DNA of 64,000 bases from an uncultured Pseudomonadota bacterium (lineage in GTDB: Bacteria; Pseudomonadota; Gammaproteobacteria; Steroidobacterales; Steroidobacteraceae), in NCBI GenBank assembly GCA_946479515.1, contig CAMLGF010000010.1, positions 20,274 through 84,273 of the forward strand. Direction: 5' to 3'. A program made the translations under genes and the position numbers. Below, piece after piece: positions 1 through 7,943 of this stretch. Positions within the stretch are counted from its first letter, which is position 1. Every line of letters starts with the position of its first letter. Under the pieces are notes generated by a model. The model did not search any database, had not been told where the DNA came from, and saw only the letters and a list, made by a program, of their open reading frames with translations.

Positions 1-1203
1 GGCGACGGCACGACTGTCGAGGCCGAAGTGGTCGGCTTCGCGGGTGACAAGCTCTATCTCATGCCCACGGGCGAAGTGCACGGTCTTGCGCCGGCCGCGC
101 GCGTGGTGCCGCGCCAGCGTGCCGGGTCGGTGCGTGTCGGTCCCGGGCTGCTGGGCCGCGTCATCGACGGCAATGGCGCGCCGCTCGACGGGCTCGGACC
201 CATCCAGGGCGATGAACGGGTCAAACTACTGGGTACGTCGATCAATCCGCTGGCGCGCCATCCCATCGACACGCCGCTCGACGTGGGCGTGCGCTCCATC
301 AATTCCCTGCTGACGGTGGGTCGCGGTCAGCGCATCGGCCTGTTCGCGGGCTCGGGCGTGGGCAAGTCGGTGCTGCTCGGCATGATGGCGCGCTACACCT
401 CCGCCGACGTGATCGTGGTCGGGCTCATCGGCGAGCGTGGCCGCGAAGTGAAGGAGTTCGTCGAACGCATCCTCGGGCCCGAAGGGCGCAGGCGCTCGGT
501 GGTGGTGGCATCGCCCGCCGACAACCCCCCGTTGATCCGCCTGCACGGGGCATGGCTCGCGACCTCGATCGCCGAGTATTTCCGCGAGCGCGGGCTGTCC
601 GTTCTGCTGATCATGGATTCGCTGACGCGCTTCGCGCAGGCACAGCGCGAAATCGGCCTGGCCATCGGCGAAGCGCCGGCCACCAAGGGTTATCCACCCT
701 CGGTGTTCGCGCGCCTGCCGGCGCTGGTGGAGCGCGCCGGCAACGGCGCCAAGGGCAAGGGATCGATCACGGCGTTCTACACCGTGCTCACCGAGGGCGA
801 CGACCAGCAGGACCCTATCGCCGATTCTGCCCGCGCCATTCTCGACGGCCATGTGGTGCTGTCGCGGCGCATCGCGGAGGCGGGGCAGTACCCGGCCATC
901 GACGTGGAAGCGTCGGTGAGCCGCGTGATGCACGAGATCATCCCGCCGGAACACGCCGAGCTGGCGCGCCGCTTCCGCCAGACGCTGTCCATCTACCAGC
1001 AGCATCGGGACCTCATCTCGATCGGCGCCTACCAGCGCGGCAGCGATCCGCGCATCGACGCCGCCATCGACCTGTGGCCCGCCATGCAGAAATTCCTCGC
1101 GCAGCAGATCCATGAACGCGTCGGCCACGCCGAGGCGGTGAATGCGCTGCGCCAATTGTTCGCCGCCGTGCCCGCCAGTGGCGCGATGCCGCCCGGGAGA
1201 TAA
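1..1203 (+). CDS. fliI: Flagellar export ATPase FliI (5' truncated by window edge)
   Basis: FliI is the ATPase that energises the flagellar type III export apparatus, acting as a hexamer with FliH and FliJ at the cytoplasmic face of the export gate. The reading frame is open to base 1, so the first ~50-60 residues of a usual ~450 are outside the window; 400 are visible. Walker A GSGVGKS and the Walker B segment [12 protein letters not shown] are present. The block [15 protein letters not shown] that follows is typical of FliI/type III ATPases rather than F1 beta. An internal GTG at 28 is only an in-frame codon and not the true start. The TAA lies 3 bases before fliJ, so the genes are co-transcribed. 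Confidence 0.95.
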   Translation, partial: GDGTTVEAEVVGFAGDKLYLMPTGEVHGLAPAARVVPRQRAGSVRVGPGLLGRVIDGNGAPLDGLGPIQGDERVKLLGTSINPLARHPIDTPLDVGVRSINSLLTVGRGQRIGLFAGSGVGKSVLLGMMARYTSADVIVVGLIGERGREVKEFVERILGPEGRRRSVVVASPADNPPLIRLHGAWLATSIAEYFRERGLSVLLIMDSLTRFAQAQREIGLAIGEAPATKGYPPSVFARLPALVERAGNGAKGKGSITAFYTVLTEGDDQQDPIADSARAILDGHVVLSRRIAEAGQYPAIDVEASVSRVMHEIIPPEHAELARRFRQTLSIYQQHRDLISIGAYQRGSDPRIDAAIDLWPAMQKFLAQQIHERVGHAEAVNALRQLFAAVPASGAMPPGR

Positions 1204-1206
1204 GCC

Positions 1207-1659
1207 ATGAACAAGCGCTCCGAACGTCTCGACGTCGTCCAGCAGGCCGCCTCGCGCACCGAGCGCGAACGCGCGGAACGCGTGGCGCTGGCCGAAAAGC
1301 ACCTGGTGGAGATGCAGCAGAAGCTCACGGCGCTGGAGAAATACCGTACGGAATACGAGGCGGGCTTCGCGGCCAAGGCCGGTGCCGGCTTCGGCGCGGC
1401 GGGCGTGCGCGATTTCCAGACGTTTCTGGCCCGGCTGGGCGAGGCGCTCGAGCAGCAGCGGGACCTGGTCGCCGCGGCGCGCCGCGCACTCGAGGCCGAG
1501 CGCGACAGCTGGCGCGAGGCCGCGCAGCGCGCGCACGTGGTGGAGACGCTGGCGGAACGCTGGCAGAGCGAGGAAGAACGTGCCGCCAGCCGCCGCGAGC
1601 AGAACATGAGCGACGAGCTGGCCCTGCAGCTGCTGCAGTCCCGCGGACGCGCGAAGTGA
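1207..1659 (+). CDS. fliJ: Flagellar export chaperone/stalk FliJ
   Basis: FliJ is a small coiled-coil protein that sits in the pore of the FliI ring, couples it to FlhA and escorts export chaperones. The 150-residue product is almost entirely charged, heptad-like helix rich in Glu, Arg, Ala and Gln with no hydrophobic core domain. Length and position directly after fliI fit FliJ (about 147 residues in enterics). Sequence conservation in this family is poor, so the call rests on composition, size and synteny. Its TGA overlaps the GTG start of the next gene by four bases (gtga), indicating translational coupling. Confidence 0.85.
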   Translation: MNKRSERLDVVQQAASRTERERAERVALAEKHLVEMQQKLTALEKYRTEYEAGFAAKAGAGFGAAGVRDFQTFLARLGEALEQQRDLVAAARRALEAERDSWREAAQRAHVVETLAERWQSEEERAASRREQNMSDELALQLLQSRGRAK

Positions 1660-2606
1660 TTCCCGCCGCCGCACCCGCCATCCTCGAGGCCGCTCCGCTC
1701 AGCGCGACCCCGGCCACCAGCGCCGCACCGCCCGCGGGCTTCGACGCCATCCTCTTGCTGCAGGGGCTTGCGGGCACCGCTGAAACCCTCGACACGACCG
1801 CGCTGGAAGCCGACGACATCACCGACTCGCTCGCCGCCGATGACGGCGCCGACGACGACAGCGATGATGACATCGAGGCGTCCCTGGCCTTTCTGGCCAA
1901 TCTGATCGCCGCCACGATACCCGCGGATTCCGCCGGCCAATTCCCGGCAGGCACTGGCGCGGGTACGCCGGACGACACCGGCGGAGCCTTGCCCGCGGGC
2001 CTGGACGCCGATGGCGGCTTCGCGCTCACGGCCGCTGCACTGACCACCGACGACGCGAAACCCGACACGCTGCTGGCGCTCGCACCCGCGAGTCCGGAAC
2101 CTTCCGACCCGCAATCGGCCAACGACGATGCCGCGCAGAACCTGGCGCGTGCCGCCGAGCTGCTGGCGCAGGCGCCGCGACCCGCTCCTGAGGCCGCCAG
2201 GGCAACCGTGGCCACCCACGTCCGGGATCCCCGCTGGGCCGACGACTTCGGCGCGCGGGTTTCCCTGATGGTGCGCGCCGGCGAATCGACGGCGTCGCTG
2301 CAATTGACGCCCGTGGATCTCGGGCCCGTGGAAGTGAGCGTGTCGGTGAAAGACTCGCAGGCCACCATTCATTTCGGCGCCAGCCAGGCCGACACGCGCG
2401 CGCTCATCGAGGCCTCCCTGCCCAGGCTGCGCGAGCTGCTGGCCTCGCAGGGATTCAACCTGCTGGATGCCAGTGTGTCCTCGGGGTTTTCCCGGTCGAA
2501 GCAGCCGGCCTTCGCGGCCAACGACCGTGCGGGTAGTGAGGCCGAGGCCCCGGCCGCCGAGGTGCGCACCGTCCGCCAGATCGGCCTGCTCGATCTCTAC
2601 GCGTAG
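1656..2606 (+). CDS. fliK: Flagellar hook-length control protein FliK
   Basis: FliK is secreted during hook assembly, measures hook length and switches export specificity by contacting FlhB. The 316-residue product has a long low-complexity N-terminal half rich in Ala, Asp, Thr and Pro (residues ~1-190, strongly acidic around 50-70), which acts as the ruler. A conserved C-terminal hook-length domain follows (~200-300), with the family pattern LQLTPVDLGPVEVSVSV and RLRELLASQGF. It starts at a GTG overlapping fliJ. At 316 residues it is shorter than many FliK proteins (~400). It is the last gene before the sigma-54 promoter region that begins the fliL transcription unit. Confidence 0.88.
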   Translation: MIPAAAPAILEAAPLSATPATSAAPPAGFDAILLLQGLAGTAETLDTTALEADDITDSLAADDGADDDSDDDIEASLAFLANLIAATIPADSAGQFPAGTGAGTPDDTGGALPAGLDADGGFALTAAALTTDDAKPDTLLALAPASPEPSDPQSANDDAAQNLARAAELLAQAPRPAPEAARATVATHVRDPRWADDFGARVSLMVRAGESTASLQLTPVDLGPVEVSVSVKDSQATIHFGASQADTRALIEASLPRLRELLASQGFNLLDASVSSGFSRSKQPAFAANDRAGSEAEAPAAEVRTVRQIGLLDLYA

Positions 2607-2675
2607 CCGCCGACACCGCGCCAAAAAGCCGTCGCCATCCTGCCGCCGTTCGTGACGTGTCTCACGAAATCCGGG

Positions 2676-2691
2676 TGGCACGCGCGTTGCA
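2676..2691 (+). promoter_or_regulatory. Sigma-54 (RpoN) promoter for the fliL operon
   Basis: The sequence TGGCACG-CGCG-TTGCA matches the -24/-12 RpoN consensus (TGGCACG-N4-TTGCW) at every conserved position. It lies in the 128-base gap between fliK and fliL, 44 bases before the fliL start. In Pseudomonas and Vibrio the equivalent fliL operon is RpoN-dependent and activated by FleQ/FlrC-type enhancer-binding proteins. The activator is not encoded in this window. Confidence 0.88.
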
Positions 2692-2734
2692 CCTCTCCCG
2701 GTAGTCGTACGAACCACTGCCGAAGGAAGCGTGA

Positions 2735-3253
2735 ATGGCCACGGAGACCGAAGCTGTCGAGGGTGCCGAAGAGGGCGCGGAACCATCCGCCCCGGGGAGC
2801 AGAAAGCGCCTGATCATCATCGCCGCCGCGTTGCTGGTGCTCGGTGGCGGCGGCTTCGGCGCATGGCAGGCCTTCAGCGGCAAGGGCGCGGAGGGCAAGG
2901 ACGCGAAGAAGGTCGAGGAGAAGGAGATGCTGCCGCCGCGGTACATCACCCTCGATCCGCCCTTCGTGGTCAATTTCGAAGCCGAGGCCGCCGTGCGCTT
3001 CCTGCAGGTGACTGTCGGCGTCATGACCCGCGATCCGCACATCGAAACGCTGGTCAAGGACAACGACCCGCGCGTCCGCAACGACATGCTGATGATACTC
3101 AGCGGTCAGAACTACTCGACGGTGTCCACCACCGAGGGCAAGGAACAACTGCGCCAGAGGTGCCTCGACGCCGTGCGCGCCATCGTCCAGGAGATGCATG
3201 GCGAGCCCGAGAAGATCGAGGCGCTGTACTTCACTTCCTTCGTGATGCAGTGA
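2735..3253 (+). CDS. fliL: Flagellar basal-body protein FliL
   Basis: FliL is a single-pass inner-membrane protein of the flagellar basal body that surrounds or stabilises the stator units and supports torque. The product is 172 residues. It has a short cytoplasmic N-terminus rich in Glu, one membrane helix at about residues 27-47 (LIIIAAALLVLGGGGFG), a charged linker, and the periplasmic FliL domain beginning around ITLDPPFVVNF, which ends near ALYFTSFVMQ. It is the first gene downstream of the sigma-54 promoter and starts a tight fliLMNOPQR run; fliM follows after 7 bases. Confidence 0.94.
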   Translation: MATETEAVEGAEEGAEPSAPGSRKRLIIIAAALLVLGGGGFGAWQAFSGKGAEGKDAKKVEEKEMLPPRYITLDPPFVVNFEAEAAVRFLQVTVGVMTRDPHIETLVKDNDPRVRNDMLMILSGQNYSTVSTTEGKEQLRQRCLDAVRAIVQEMHGEPEKIEALYFTSFVMQ

Positions 3254-3260
3254 GCCGCCG

Positions 3261-4265
3261 ATGAGCACCCAGGAAGTCCTCAACCAGGACGAAATCGACG
3301 CGCTGCTCAACGGCGTCGACGCCGGCGTGGTCAACACCGAGGCGCCGCCCGACGACGGCAGCGCGCGCGCCTACGATTTCAGCCGCGAAATGCGCATCGT
3401 GCGCGGGCGCATGCCCACGCTGGAGATGGTCAACGAGCGTTTCGCGCGGCAGCTGCGCAACACCATGTACAACCTGCTGCGCAAGACGGTCGAGCTGTCC
3501 GTCGGGCAGGTGTCCATGAAGAAATTCAGCGAGTACACGCACTCGCTGCCGCTGCCCATCAACCTGAACCTCTGCAAGATCAATCCGCTGCGCGGCAGCG
3601 CACTGTTCGCGCTCGACCCGAAGCTGGTGTTCGCCATCGTCGACAACTTCTTCGGCGGCATCGGCCGGCACGCCAAGATCGAAGGCCGCGACTTCTCCAC
3701 CACCGAGATGCGCGTGGTGCACATGCTGTTGCGTGGCGCCTTCGCCGACATGAAGGAAGCCTGGACGCCGATCGCGCGCATCGACGTCGAGTACCTGAAC
3801 TCGGAAGTGAACCCGAATTTCGCCAGCATCGTCACGCCGTCCGAGGTCGTGGTGGTCTGCCCGTTCAACATCGAGCTCGACGGCGGCGGCGGCTTCCTGC
3901 ACATCGTGCTGCCGTACGCGATGATCGAGCCGCTGCGCGAAATCCTCGATTCCGGCGTGCAATCCGACCGCGCCGAGCAGGACGAGCGCTGGCTGGCCTC
4001 TCTCAAGGAAGGCCTGCAGGACGCCGAAGTGGAACTGACCACGCTGCTCGGCAACGGCAGCGTCACGCTGCAGAAGCTGGTCGATCTCAAGCCCGGCGAT
4101 GTTCTCCCGTGTGATTTCTCCGGCAAGGCCACGGTGCTCGCCGAGGGGGTGCCGCTGTTCCGCGGTGCCTTCGGCGTGTCGCGCGGCCAACAATGTGTTC
4201 GCTATGAGCAGCGCATCCGCCGTCCCGGCCAGGGACCCATGGATGCCGCGCTGCTGCGTCGTTGA
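3261..4265 (+). CDS. fliM: Flagellar motor switch protein FliM
   Basis: FliM forms the middle layer of the cytoplasmic C-ring and binds phosphorylated CheY to reverse rotation. The N-terminal peptide LNQDEIDALLNGVD (residues ~7-20) is the conserved CheY-P-binding segment. A CheC-like middle domain and a C-terminal SpoA domain (~255-330, LGNGSVTLQKLVDLKPGDVL) follow. Length 334 is normal (E. coli 334). The end of CheZ in this window carries a related DDIDALL peptide, consistent with both docking on CheY. fliN starts 11 bases after the stop. Confidence 0.97.
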   Translation: MSTQEVLNQDEIDALLNGVDAGVVNTEAPPDDGSARAYDFSREMRIVRGRMPTLEMVNERFARQLRNTMYNLLRKTVELSVGQVSMKKFSEYTHSLPLPINLNLCKINPLRGSALFALDPKLVFAIVDNFFGGIGRHAKIEGRDFSTTEMRVVHMLLRGAFADMKEAWTPIARIDVEYLNSEVNPNFASIVTPSEVVVVCPFNIELDGGGGFLHIVLPYAMIEPLREILDSGVQSDRAEQDERWLASLKEGLQDAEVELTTLLGNGSVTLQKLVDLKPGDVLPCDFSGKATVLAEGVPLFRGAFGVSRGQQCVRYEQRIRRPGQGPMDAALLRR

Positions 4266-4276
4266 AGGAAACAAAC

Positions 4277-4588
4277 ATGAATGCGAAGAGTGAAGCGGTT
4301 CAGCACGACAGCGCCGAGGGCGCGCAGGACGTCAACCTGGAAGTCATCCTCGACGTTCCCGTGACCCTGTCCATGGAAGTGGGGCGCACGCGCATCCCGA
4401 TCCGCAACCTGCTGCAACTGAACCAGGGCTCGGTGGTGGAACTGGATCGCGCGGCCGGCGAGCCGCTCGACGTGTTCGTCAACGGCACGCTGGTGGCGCA
4501 CGGCGAAGTGGTGGTGGTGAACGAGAAGTTCGGCATCCGCATCACCGACGTGGTCAGCCCGGCCGAACGCATCCGCAAGCTCAAGTAG
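4277..4588 (+). CDS. fliN: Flagellar motor switch protein FliN
   Basis: FliN is a SpoA-domain protein at the bottom of the C-ring and also docks FliH for export. The 103-residue product consists of a short acidic N-terminus followed by one SpoA domain ([44 protein letters not shown]). The ATG at 4277 is preferred over an in-frame TTG at 4262 because GAAGGA at 4265-4270 sits 6 bases before it. It is smaller than E. coli FliN (137) but typical of Pseudomonas-type short FliN. Confidence 0.95.
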   Translation: MNAKSEAVQHDSAEGAQDVNLEVILDVPVTLSMEVGRTRIPIRNLLQLNQGSVVELDRAAGEPLDVFVNGTLVAHGEVVVVNEKFGIRITDVVSPAERIRKLK

Positions 4589-4593
4589 GTCGC

Positions 4594-5007
4594 ATGGCGC
4601 AGGACACCTTGTTTGCCGCTCCGGACGTGGCGGCGCACGGCGCTGCCGCCGGCGGCGCGTGGTCGGTGACGCTGGCGCTGCTGCTGGTGGTGGGCATGAT
4701 CGCCGCGCTGGCCTGGTTCGCGCGTCGCGCGCGCGGCGGTCTGTTCCGCGGGCGCCAGGCGCGCATACAGGTGCTCGCCACGCAGGCGCTCGGCGTCAAG
4801 GAGAGCGCGGTGCTGGTGCGGGTGGGCGACACCGACATTCTCATCGGCGTGGCGCAGGGATCGGTGCGCCCGCTGCACGTATTCCCGATCGGTGCCAACA
4901 CCGAGGCGCCACCCGCGCCGCCGGCCGCCACCGAGGGCGGTGCCGGCACTGCGCCGAAATTCAAGGATCTGCTGATGAAATCGCTGGGGATGAGCCCGGA
5001 CAAATGA
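4594..5007 (+). CDS. fliO: Flagellar biosynthetic protein FliO
   Basis: FliO is a membrane chaperone needed for assembly of the FliP pentamer in the export gate. The 137-residue product has one hydrophobic helix at about residues 25-45 ([18 protein letters not shown]). A small cytoplasmic beta-rich domain follows, with [21 protein letters not shown] and [13 protein letters not shown]. Length and position between fliN and fliP match FliO. Its TGA overlaps the fliP ATG (atga at 5004), so translation is coupled. Confidence 0.92.
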   Translation: MAQDTLFAAPDVAAHGAAAGGAWSVTLALLLVVGMIAALAWFARRARGGLFRGRQARIQVLATQALGVKESAVLVRVGDTDILIGVAQGSVRPLHVFPIGANTEAPPAPPAATEGGAGTAPKFKDLLMKSLGMSPDK

Positions 5008-5744
5008 AGAAGCTCGCGCTCACATTCCTGGGTCTCGCGACGCCGATGCTGACGCAAGCGGCGGCCGTGGGATTGCCCGCCGTCACGGTCACGACCAATC
5101 CGGACGGTGGTCAGACCTACTCGCTGACCCTGCAGATCCTGATCCTGATGACGGTGCTGACGCTGCTGCCCGCCATCCTGCTCATGATGACGGCGTTCAC
5201 CCGCATCATCATCGTGCTCGCCATTCTGCGGCAGGCGCTGGGGGCCGGGCAGACACCGCCCAACCAGGTGCTGGTGGGCCTCGCGCTGTTCCTGACGCTG
5301 TTCGTGATGGCGCCGGTGGTCGCACGCATCAACACCGAGGCGGCGCAACCCTATCTCGCGGGCACCATCGAGACCACGGTGGCGCTCGAGCGGGCCGTGG
5401 TGCCGCTCAAGGAATTCATGCTCGAACAGACGCGCGAGACCGACATCGCCACGTTCGTGCGCATCGCCGGCGGCAAGGGCTTCGCCAGGAAAGAGGACGT
5501 ACCGCTCAGCATCCTGGTGCCCTCGTTCATCACCAGCGAGCTCAAGACGGCGTTCCAGATCGGCTTCCTGCTGTTCATTCCCTTCGTGATCATCGACCTG
5601 GTGGTGGCGAGCGTGCTCATGTCGATGGGCATGATGATGCTCTCGCCGGTACTCATCTCGCTGCCGTTCAAGATCATGTTGTTCGTGCTGATCGACGGCT
5701 GGTCGCTGATCATGGGCACGCTGGCGCAGAGCTTCTTCAGGTAG
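5004..5744 (+). CDS. fliP: Flagellar export gate protein FliP
   Basis: FliP is the core subunit of the FliPQR export gate in the inner membrane. The 246-residue product (E. coli 245) begins with a cleavable signal-like segment ([18 protein letters not shown]) and has four further hydrophobic helices. The conserved FliP stretch [18 protein letters not shown] and the loop [18 protein letters not shown] are clear, with [15 protein letters not shown] near the C-terminus. The start at 5004 overlaps the fliO stop; the frame is open further upstream but there is no FliP similarity there. Confidence 0.97.
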   Translation: MKKLALTFLGLATPMLTQAAAVGLPAVTVTTNPDGGQTYSLTLQILILMTVLTLLPAILLMMTAFTRIIIVLAILRQALGAGQTPPNQVLVGLALFLTLFVMAPVVARINTEAAQPYLAGTIETTVALERAVVPLKEFMLEQTRETDIATFVRIAGGKGFARKEDVPLSILVPSFITSELKTAFQIGFLLFIPFVIIDLVVASVLMSMGMMMLSPVLISLPFKIMLFVLIDGWSLIMGTLAQSFFR

Positions 5745-5751
5745 GGATGCC

Positions 5752-6021
5752 ATGACTCCCGAAACCGTCGTCTCCATCGGCCGGCAAGCTCTCGAAATGA
5801 CGCTCATGCTGGCGGCGCCGTTGCTGCTGACCGCGCTCGCCGTGGGCCTGATCGTCGGCATCTTCCAGGCCGCGACGCAGATCAACGAGATGACCCTGTC
5901 GTTCATCCCGAAGCTGCTGGCCATGGCCGCGGTACTGGCGCTCACCGGCCCGTGGATGATCCGCCAGTTGGTCGAGTACGCGCGCGGCCTCATCGAAAGC
6001 ATCCCCGGGATGATTGGTTAG
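5752..6021 (+). CDS. fliQ: Flagellar export gate protein FliQ
   Basis: FliQ is a two-helix membrane protein, four copies of which wrap the FliP/FliR gate. The 89-residue product matches the usual 89. It has two hydrophobic hairpin helices (ALEMTLMLAAPLLLTALAVG and LLAMAAVLALTGPWMI) flanking the conserved QAATQINEMTLSFIPK turn. It starts 7 bases after fliP and is followed by fliR after 11 bases. Confidence 0.97.
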   Translation: MTPETVVSIGRQALEMTLMLAAPLLLTALAVGLIVGIFQAATQINEMTLSFIPKLLAMAAVLALTGPWMIRQLVEYARGLIESIPGMIG

Positions 6022-6032
6022 GGGGCTGCGGC

Positions 6033-6806
6033 ATGGCGCTGGAACTCACGACCGGACAGCTCGAAGGATGGGTGGCCCAGGCCTTCTTTCCGTTCGCGCG
6101 CATCGGCGCCTGCCTGATGGTGGCGCCGCTGTTCGGCGCGCGTTTCGTGCCGGCACGCACGCGCATCGTGCTGGCCGTGGCGCTGACCGCGCTGGTGGTG
6201 CCGCTGCTGCCTGCGCCCACGGTGACGCCGTTCTCCGGCCAGGGCTTCGTGGTCGTTGCCCAGCAGCTGCTCATCGGCGTCGCGCTGGGCTTCGCATTGC
6301 AGGTGGTGTTCGATGCGTTGGGCCTTGCCGGGCAGCTGCTGGCCAACAGCATGGGCCTGTCGTTCGCCTTCAACGTGGACCCGCTGCGCGGCAGCAGCAC
6401 CGCGGCGCTCGGCCAGTTGTACATCATCCTGGCAACGCTGGTGTTCCTGGCACTGGACGGGCATCTCGCGCTCGTCCAGGTGCTGGTGGACGGTTTCAAG
6501 CCCATGCCCATCGGCGCGGGGCTGTCGCACGACGCGCTCTGGGCCATCGTGATCTGGGGCGGCACGCTGTTCTCCGGCGCCATCTCCATCGCGCTGCCCG
6601 GCGTCACCGCGCTGCTGATCGTGAACCTCGCCTTCGGCGTGGTGTCGCGCGCGGCTCCCTCGCTCAACCTGTTCGCCGTCGGCTTCCCCATTTCGCTGGT
6701 CATCGGCCTGCTGGTCGTGCTCGCCGGCATGGGGCCGCTCATCGAGGGCATCGCGCAACTCATCGGCCAGGGACTCGCGTTCCTGCGCGAGCTGTCGGGA
6801 GTCTGA
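6033..6806 (+). CDS. fliR: Flagellar export gate protein FliR
   Basis: FliR is the single-copy subunit completing the FliPQR gate and contacts FlhB. The 257-residue product (E. coli 261) is polytopic with about six hydrophobic segments. FliR landmarks are visible: ARIGACLMVAPLFGARFVP near the N-terminus and the loop around GLSFAFNVDPLRGSSTAALGQ. The ATG at 6033 is chosen because similarity begins there (MALELTTGQLEGWV); the frame extends upstream only as a run-on through fliQ. The TGA is one base before the flhB GTG. Confidence 0.96.
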   Translation: MALELTTGQLEGWVAQAFFPFARIGACLMVAPLFGARFVPARTRIVLAVALTALVVPLLPAPTVTPFSGQGFVVVAQQLLIGVALGFALQVVFDALGLAGQLLANSMGLSFAFNVDPLRGSSTAALGQLYIILATLVFLALDGHLALVQVLVDGFKPMPIGAGLSHDALWAIVIWGGTLFSGAISIALPGVTALLIVNLAFGVVSRAAPSLNLFAVGFPISLVIGLLVVLAGMGPLIEGIAQLIGQGLAFLRELSGV

Positions 6807-6807
6807 C

Positions 6808-7941
6808 GTGGCGGAGAGCGGCCAGGAAAGAACCGAACAAGCGACTCCCAAGCGCCTCGAGGAGGCGCGCAAGAAGGGGCAGGTGCCGCGTTCCACCGAG
6901 CTGTCCACCGCGGCGGTGTGCATCGCGGCGGCGGTGGCCATCTACTCGCTCGGCCATCTGGCATCCGGGCAGTTCGCCGCCTTCATGCGCGACAGCCTGA
7001 GCATCGGCCCCGAGACCGCCATGGACACCGAGCGGCTGTGGCCGCAATTGATGAACGCCGGTGCCCGCTCGCTGCTGATCGTGCTGCCCATCATGGGCGC
7101 CACCTTCCTGGCCGCGCTGGCCGCGCCGCTGGCGATCGGCGGCTGGAATTTTTCGGGCCAGGCGTTGCTGCCGCAATTCTCGCGCATGAATCCGCTGTCG
7201 GGATTCGCGCGCATGTTCTCGGTGCGCGGGCTCATCGAACTCGTGAAGGGACTGGCCAAGGTGCTGGTGGTCGGCGTGATCGCCATCGTGGTGCTCAGGA
7301 GCCTGGCGCCGCAGTTAATGGGCCTGTCCGCCGAGCCGGTGAAGAACGCCATTGGCCACTCGGCATCGATGGCCTCGTATGCGCTGCTGATCTTCTGCAT
7401 GGGCCTGGCCATCATCGCGGCCATCGACGTGCCATACCAGCTCTGGAATTACGCCAAGGAGCTGAAGATGACGCGCGAGGAAGTGCGCGAGGAATACAAG
7501 GAGAGCGAGGGCTCGCCCGAGACGCGTGGCCGCATCCGCGAAGCGCAGCGCGCGCTCGCGCGCGGCCGCATGATGCAGGAAGTGCCGACGGCCGACGTGG
7601 TGGTCACCAACCCGACCCATTACGCCGTGGCGCTGCGCTACGACGAGAAGAAGAATCGCGCGCCCATCGTGGTAGCCAAGGGCGTCGAGCTGGTCGCGCT
7701 GCGCATCCGCGAGATCGCCGCCGAGCATGGCGTGCCGGTCATCGAGGCGCCGCCGCTGGCGCGCGCGTTGCACAAGTCCGTCGAGCTCAATCGCGAAGTA
7801 CCCGCGGCGCTGTACATCACCGTGGCGCAGGTGCTCACCTACGTTTACCAGCTCAAGAGCGCGCGCGAACGTGGAGTGGCGCCGCCCACGGCACCCAACT
7901 TCGGTTCCGTGCCGCCCGCACCGGGACCTGAGGTGCACTAG
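6808..7941 (+). CDS. flhB: Flagellar export switch protein FlhB
   Basis: FlhB is the export-gate protein whose self-cleavage lets FliK switch secretion from rod/hook to filament substrates. The 377-residue product (E. coli 382) has four membrane helices and a cytoplasmic C-terminal domain. The autocleavage motif NPTH is at residues 268-271, followed by YAVALRY and the IVVAKG segment. The N-terminus MAESGQERTEQATPKRLEEA is canonical. It starts at GTG one base after fliR and ends 2 bases before flhA, so fliR-flhB-flhA are coupled. Confidence 0.97.
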   Translation: MAESGQERTEQATPKRLEEARKKGQVPRSTELSTAAVCIAAAVAIYSLGHLASGQFAAFMRDSLSIGPETAMDTERLWPQLMNAGARSLLIVLPIMGATFLAALAAPLAIGGWNFSGQALLPQFSRMNPLSGFARMFSVRGLIELVKGLAKVLVVGVIAIVVLRSLAPQLMGLSAEPVKNAIGHSASMASYALLIFCMGLAIIAAIDVPYQLWNYAKELKMTREEVREEYKESEGSPETRGRIREAQRALARGRMMQEVPTADVVVTNPTHYAVALRYDEKKNRAPIVVAKGVELVALRIREIAAEHGVPVIEAPPLARALHKSVELNREVPAALYITVAQVLTYVYQLKSARERGVAPPTAPNFGSVPPAPGPEVH

Positions 7942-7943
7942 CC

